DNA of 13,645 nucleotides from CAMLHU01 sp031393795 (GTDB lineage: Bacteria > Gemmatimonadota > Gemmatimonadetes > Gemmatimonadales > GWC2-71-9). The notes below the pieces were generated by a model. That model saw only the letters and a program-made list of their open reading frames with translations, made no database searches and was not told where the DNA came from. The DNA lies in assembly GCA_031393795.1 (NCBI GenBank), contig JANMWE010000313.1:1-13645 (forward strand), given 5' to 3'. The translations under genes and the position numbers were made by a program. Shown piece by piece: positions 12,027 to 13,645 of the stretch; position 1 is the stretch's first letter; every line of letters starts with the position of its first letter.

Positions 12027-13645
12027 ATGTCCGCACCTCTCAGCGTCGTCGGCGATCTCTGGCAGATGGTCAAGCTCCTTCGCGAAAAGCCCAACGCGAA
12101 GGAGGAGCACAAGAACGTCTTCCGCCAGCTGATGATGACCCTGGGCGTGAGCGCCCTCAACCTGGAAGCGACCCCCGATGGGCTCGCCTTCCAGGAGGTC
12201 CTGGTGCAGCCCGAGACCCCGGGGGCCGAGGAGTTGAACAAGACGATGTTGATGCACGGGGTCGGCTCGCTCGAGCTCCCCGAAGGGACCCCGGCGGCAT
12301 CGCTGCTGGCGCTCTGCAAGGCGCTGTCGATGCCGAAGAACACCTACGTCCACATCGACGCCTTCATCACCACCGTGGGCGAGCCGGGGGCGAGCCTGTT
12401 CAGGTTCGGGGCGCCGACCGGGGTCACGACGGCGCCGTCGCGGATCACCCCGCTCCCGACCCCGGCCCGGCCTTCGGTCGGAAGTCCACCACCCCACGGC
12501 GGCCTCCCGCGCAATCTTCCGCCCGACATGCGGATGTTCAACGCCGGCGACCAGCGCGGGACCACGCCGTCGCCGCAGATCCGCGCCAGTGAACAGCTTG
12601 CGGCCTCGCTCGGCGAAGGGGTCTTCTCGAGCGAAGATGGCGGGATGGTCCAAATGCCGTCGTCGTCCCAGGCCGCGATCGGGCGGATCGACGAGCTGCT
12701 GATCGCTCTGGAACGCGACCCCTCGGGGCCCCAGGCCGGGAACATCCTGCAGGAGCTGGTCGGGATCACCGACACCAGCGTGCAGCAGGAGAAGTGGCCC
12801 GACGTGGCCAAGGTCTGCGCCGGGATCATCCGCGCCGAGGCCACCCTCGGCGGCCCGATGAGCAGTAACGCACGGCCGTTCAACCTGGCATTGAAGCGGA
12901 TCATGCCCCGGCGGACCCTCGAAGAGACCGCGCGCCTGCTGGCCAGGAAGGAGACCAGGCCCGACGCGCTCACCGTGCTCAGCCGGATGGGTGAGTCGGC
13001 CACCGACGTCCTGCTCGACCTGCTGGTGCTCGCGCCGACGGTCGATGAACGCCGCGGCTACTTCGATGCCCTCGTGCACAGTCGCAAGGGATCGGAGCAG
13101 GTGGTGCAGATGCTCGATCACCACGAATGGTTCGTGGTGCGGAACATCGCCGAGCTCTGCGGGGAGCTGAAGCTGGAGAGCGCCATCCCGGAGCTCGCCA
13201 AGCTGCTCACCCACACCGAAGAACGGGTGCGGAAGGCGGCGGTGGTGGCCTTGGCCAAGATCGGCACCAGCGCCACCGTCGAGCCGCTGCGGCAGGCCCT
13301 GAAGGACCCGGTGACGAGCGTCCGGACCCAGGCCCTGGTGCTGATCGACGGCAAGCACAACCGTGCGCTCGCGCTCCGGATCGCGACGATGCTCGGCGAA
13401 GAGGAGAACCTCCCACCCGAAGTTCAGCGCGAGATGTGCTTCGCGCTCGGCCGAACGGCGACGCCGGAGGGGGTGCAGGCGCTGGTGCGCCAGGCCAACC
13501 CGCCGCGGAAACTGCTGCGCAAGACGGCGGCCCAGCCGCGGCTCTGGGCGGTGGAAGGGCTGCGACTCGCGTTGCCCTCGAGCGGCCCCGCCAAGTCGGC
13601 GCTGGAGCAGCTCAAGGGGGACGACGACAAGGAAGTGGCGGCGGC
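12027..13645 (+). CDS. HEAT-repeat protein, C-terminus beyond window
   Basis: 539 complete codons from ATG 12027 and still open at the window edge. Three parts are visible. Residues 1-125 form an N-terminal region (MSAPLSVVGDLWQMVKLLRE, acidic and helical, with VYV- and LLAL-like strands and helices). Residues 128-185 form a proline/threonine-rich linker. From about 215 on there is an alpha-helical solenoid. HEAT repeats are clearest at about 360-460: EWFVVRNIAELCGELKLE, SAIPELAKLLTHTEERVRKAAVVALAKIG and ATVEPLRQALKDPVTSVRTQALVLI show the repeating 'hxPLhphL.dp...VR..Ah.hLg' pattern. HEAT solenoids bind partner proteins, so a scaffold or regulatory role is likely; nothing specific can be said. 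No signal peptide or membrane span is seen. No Shine-Dalgarno sequence is present, and ATG at 12066 is an alternative in-frame start. It is separated from ecfA2 by 234 bp holding a palindrome. Confidence 0.82.
   Translation, partial: MSAPLSVVGDLWQMVKLLREKPNAKEEHKNVFRQLMMTLGVSALNLEATPDGLAFQEVLVQPETPGAEELNKTMLMHGVGSLELPEGTPAASLLALCKALSMPKNTYVHIDAFITTVGEPGASLFRFGAPTGVTTAPSRITPLPTPARPSVGSPPPHGGLPRNLPPDMRMFNAGDQRGTTPSPQIRASEQLAASLGEGVFSSEDGGMVQMPSSSQAAIGRIDELLIALERDPSGPQAGNILQELVGITDTSVQQEKWPDVAKVCAGIIRAEATLGGPMSSNARPFNLALKRIMPRRTLEETARLLARKETRPDALTVLSRMGESATDVLLDLLVLAPTVDERRGYFDALVHSRKGSEQVVQMLDHHEWFVVRNIAELCGELKLESAIPELAKLLTHTEERVRKAAVVALAKIGTSATVEPLRQALKDPVTSVRTQALVLIDGKHNRALALRIATMLGEEENLPPEVQREMCFALGRTATPEGVQALVRQANPPRKLLRKTAAQPRLWAVEGLRLALPSSGPAKSALEQLKGDDDKEVAA

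Noticed and set aside
10971..13358. 795-codon open frame on the minus strand
   Set aside because: It runs antisense through ecfA2, the palindrome and the HEAT-repeat gene. It has no domain motifs and an Arg/Gly/His-rich composition typical of the complement of high-GC genes.

Overview
The window is high-GC bacterial DNA (about two thirds G+C by eye), densely coded, with short intergenic gaps, frequent GTG starts and 4-8 bp start/stop overlaps. Genes at the head of a run mostly lack a clear Shine-Dalgarno sequence. No rRNA, tRNA, CRISPR array, integrase or transposase was seen. Gene content (a DUF255 thioredoxin-like protein, an M28-PDZ peptidase with a short signal peptide, a HEAT-repeat protein, short tandem repeats in the gaps) would suit a Gemmatimonadota-like or other environmental lineage, but this is an impression, not a demonstrated assignment.

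Layout. Positions 1-8407 are all on the minus strand. In transcription order they are: a secreted M28 metallopeptidase with a PDZ domain; a GAF / free methionine-sulfoxide-reductase-like protein (ATGA overlap); a 95-bp repeat-filled gap; a class II histone-deacetylase-like amidohydrolase; a proline-iminopeptidase-like alpha/beta hydrolase; an unrecognised 204-aa protein; a PolX/PHP protein; endonuclease III (nth); a gap with a large inverted repeat; a SAM methyltransferase; a second gap with a large inverted repeat; and a DUF255 (YyaL-type) protein that runs off the left edge. The run from deacetylase to nth is linked by overlaps and is probably one transcript. A 436-bp divergent intergenic region follows (8408-8843). 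On the plus strand, 8844-11792 is a complete four-gene ECF vitamin/metal-type transporter (S, T, A1, A2), each gene overlapping the next by 4 bp. A palindromic repeat lies downstream, and then a HEAT-repeat protein runs off the right edge.

Most interesting points. (1) The two ECF ATPases are degenerate in a complementary way. A1 has lost the Walker A lysine, the Q-loop glutamine and the H-loop histidine but keeps LSGGE. A2 keeps all of those but has LSVPK in place of LSGGQ. All the damage therefore falls in one composite ATP site, which predicts an ECF transporter with one active and one dead site. (2) The PolX protein appears to have lost all three polymerase aspartates while keeping every expected PHP metal ligand, so it is probably a nuclease or phosphoesterase rather than a polymerase; it is coupled to nth. 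(3) A family of 7-nt tandem repeats (GTGCGAA / GTCCGAG / GTGAGGA types) occurs at five places. Four form two inverted pairs in gene gaps. One arm encodes the C-terminal tail of Nth, and the fifth array lies in frame inside the deacetylase next to its catalytic zinc motif.
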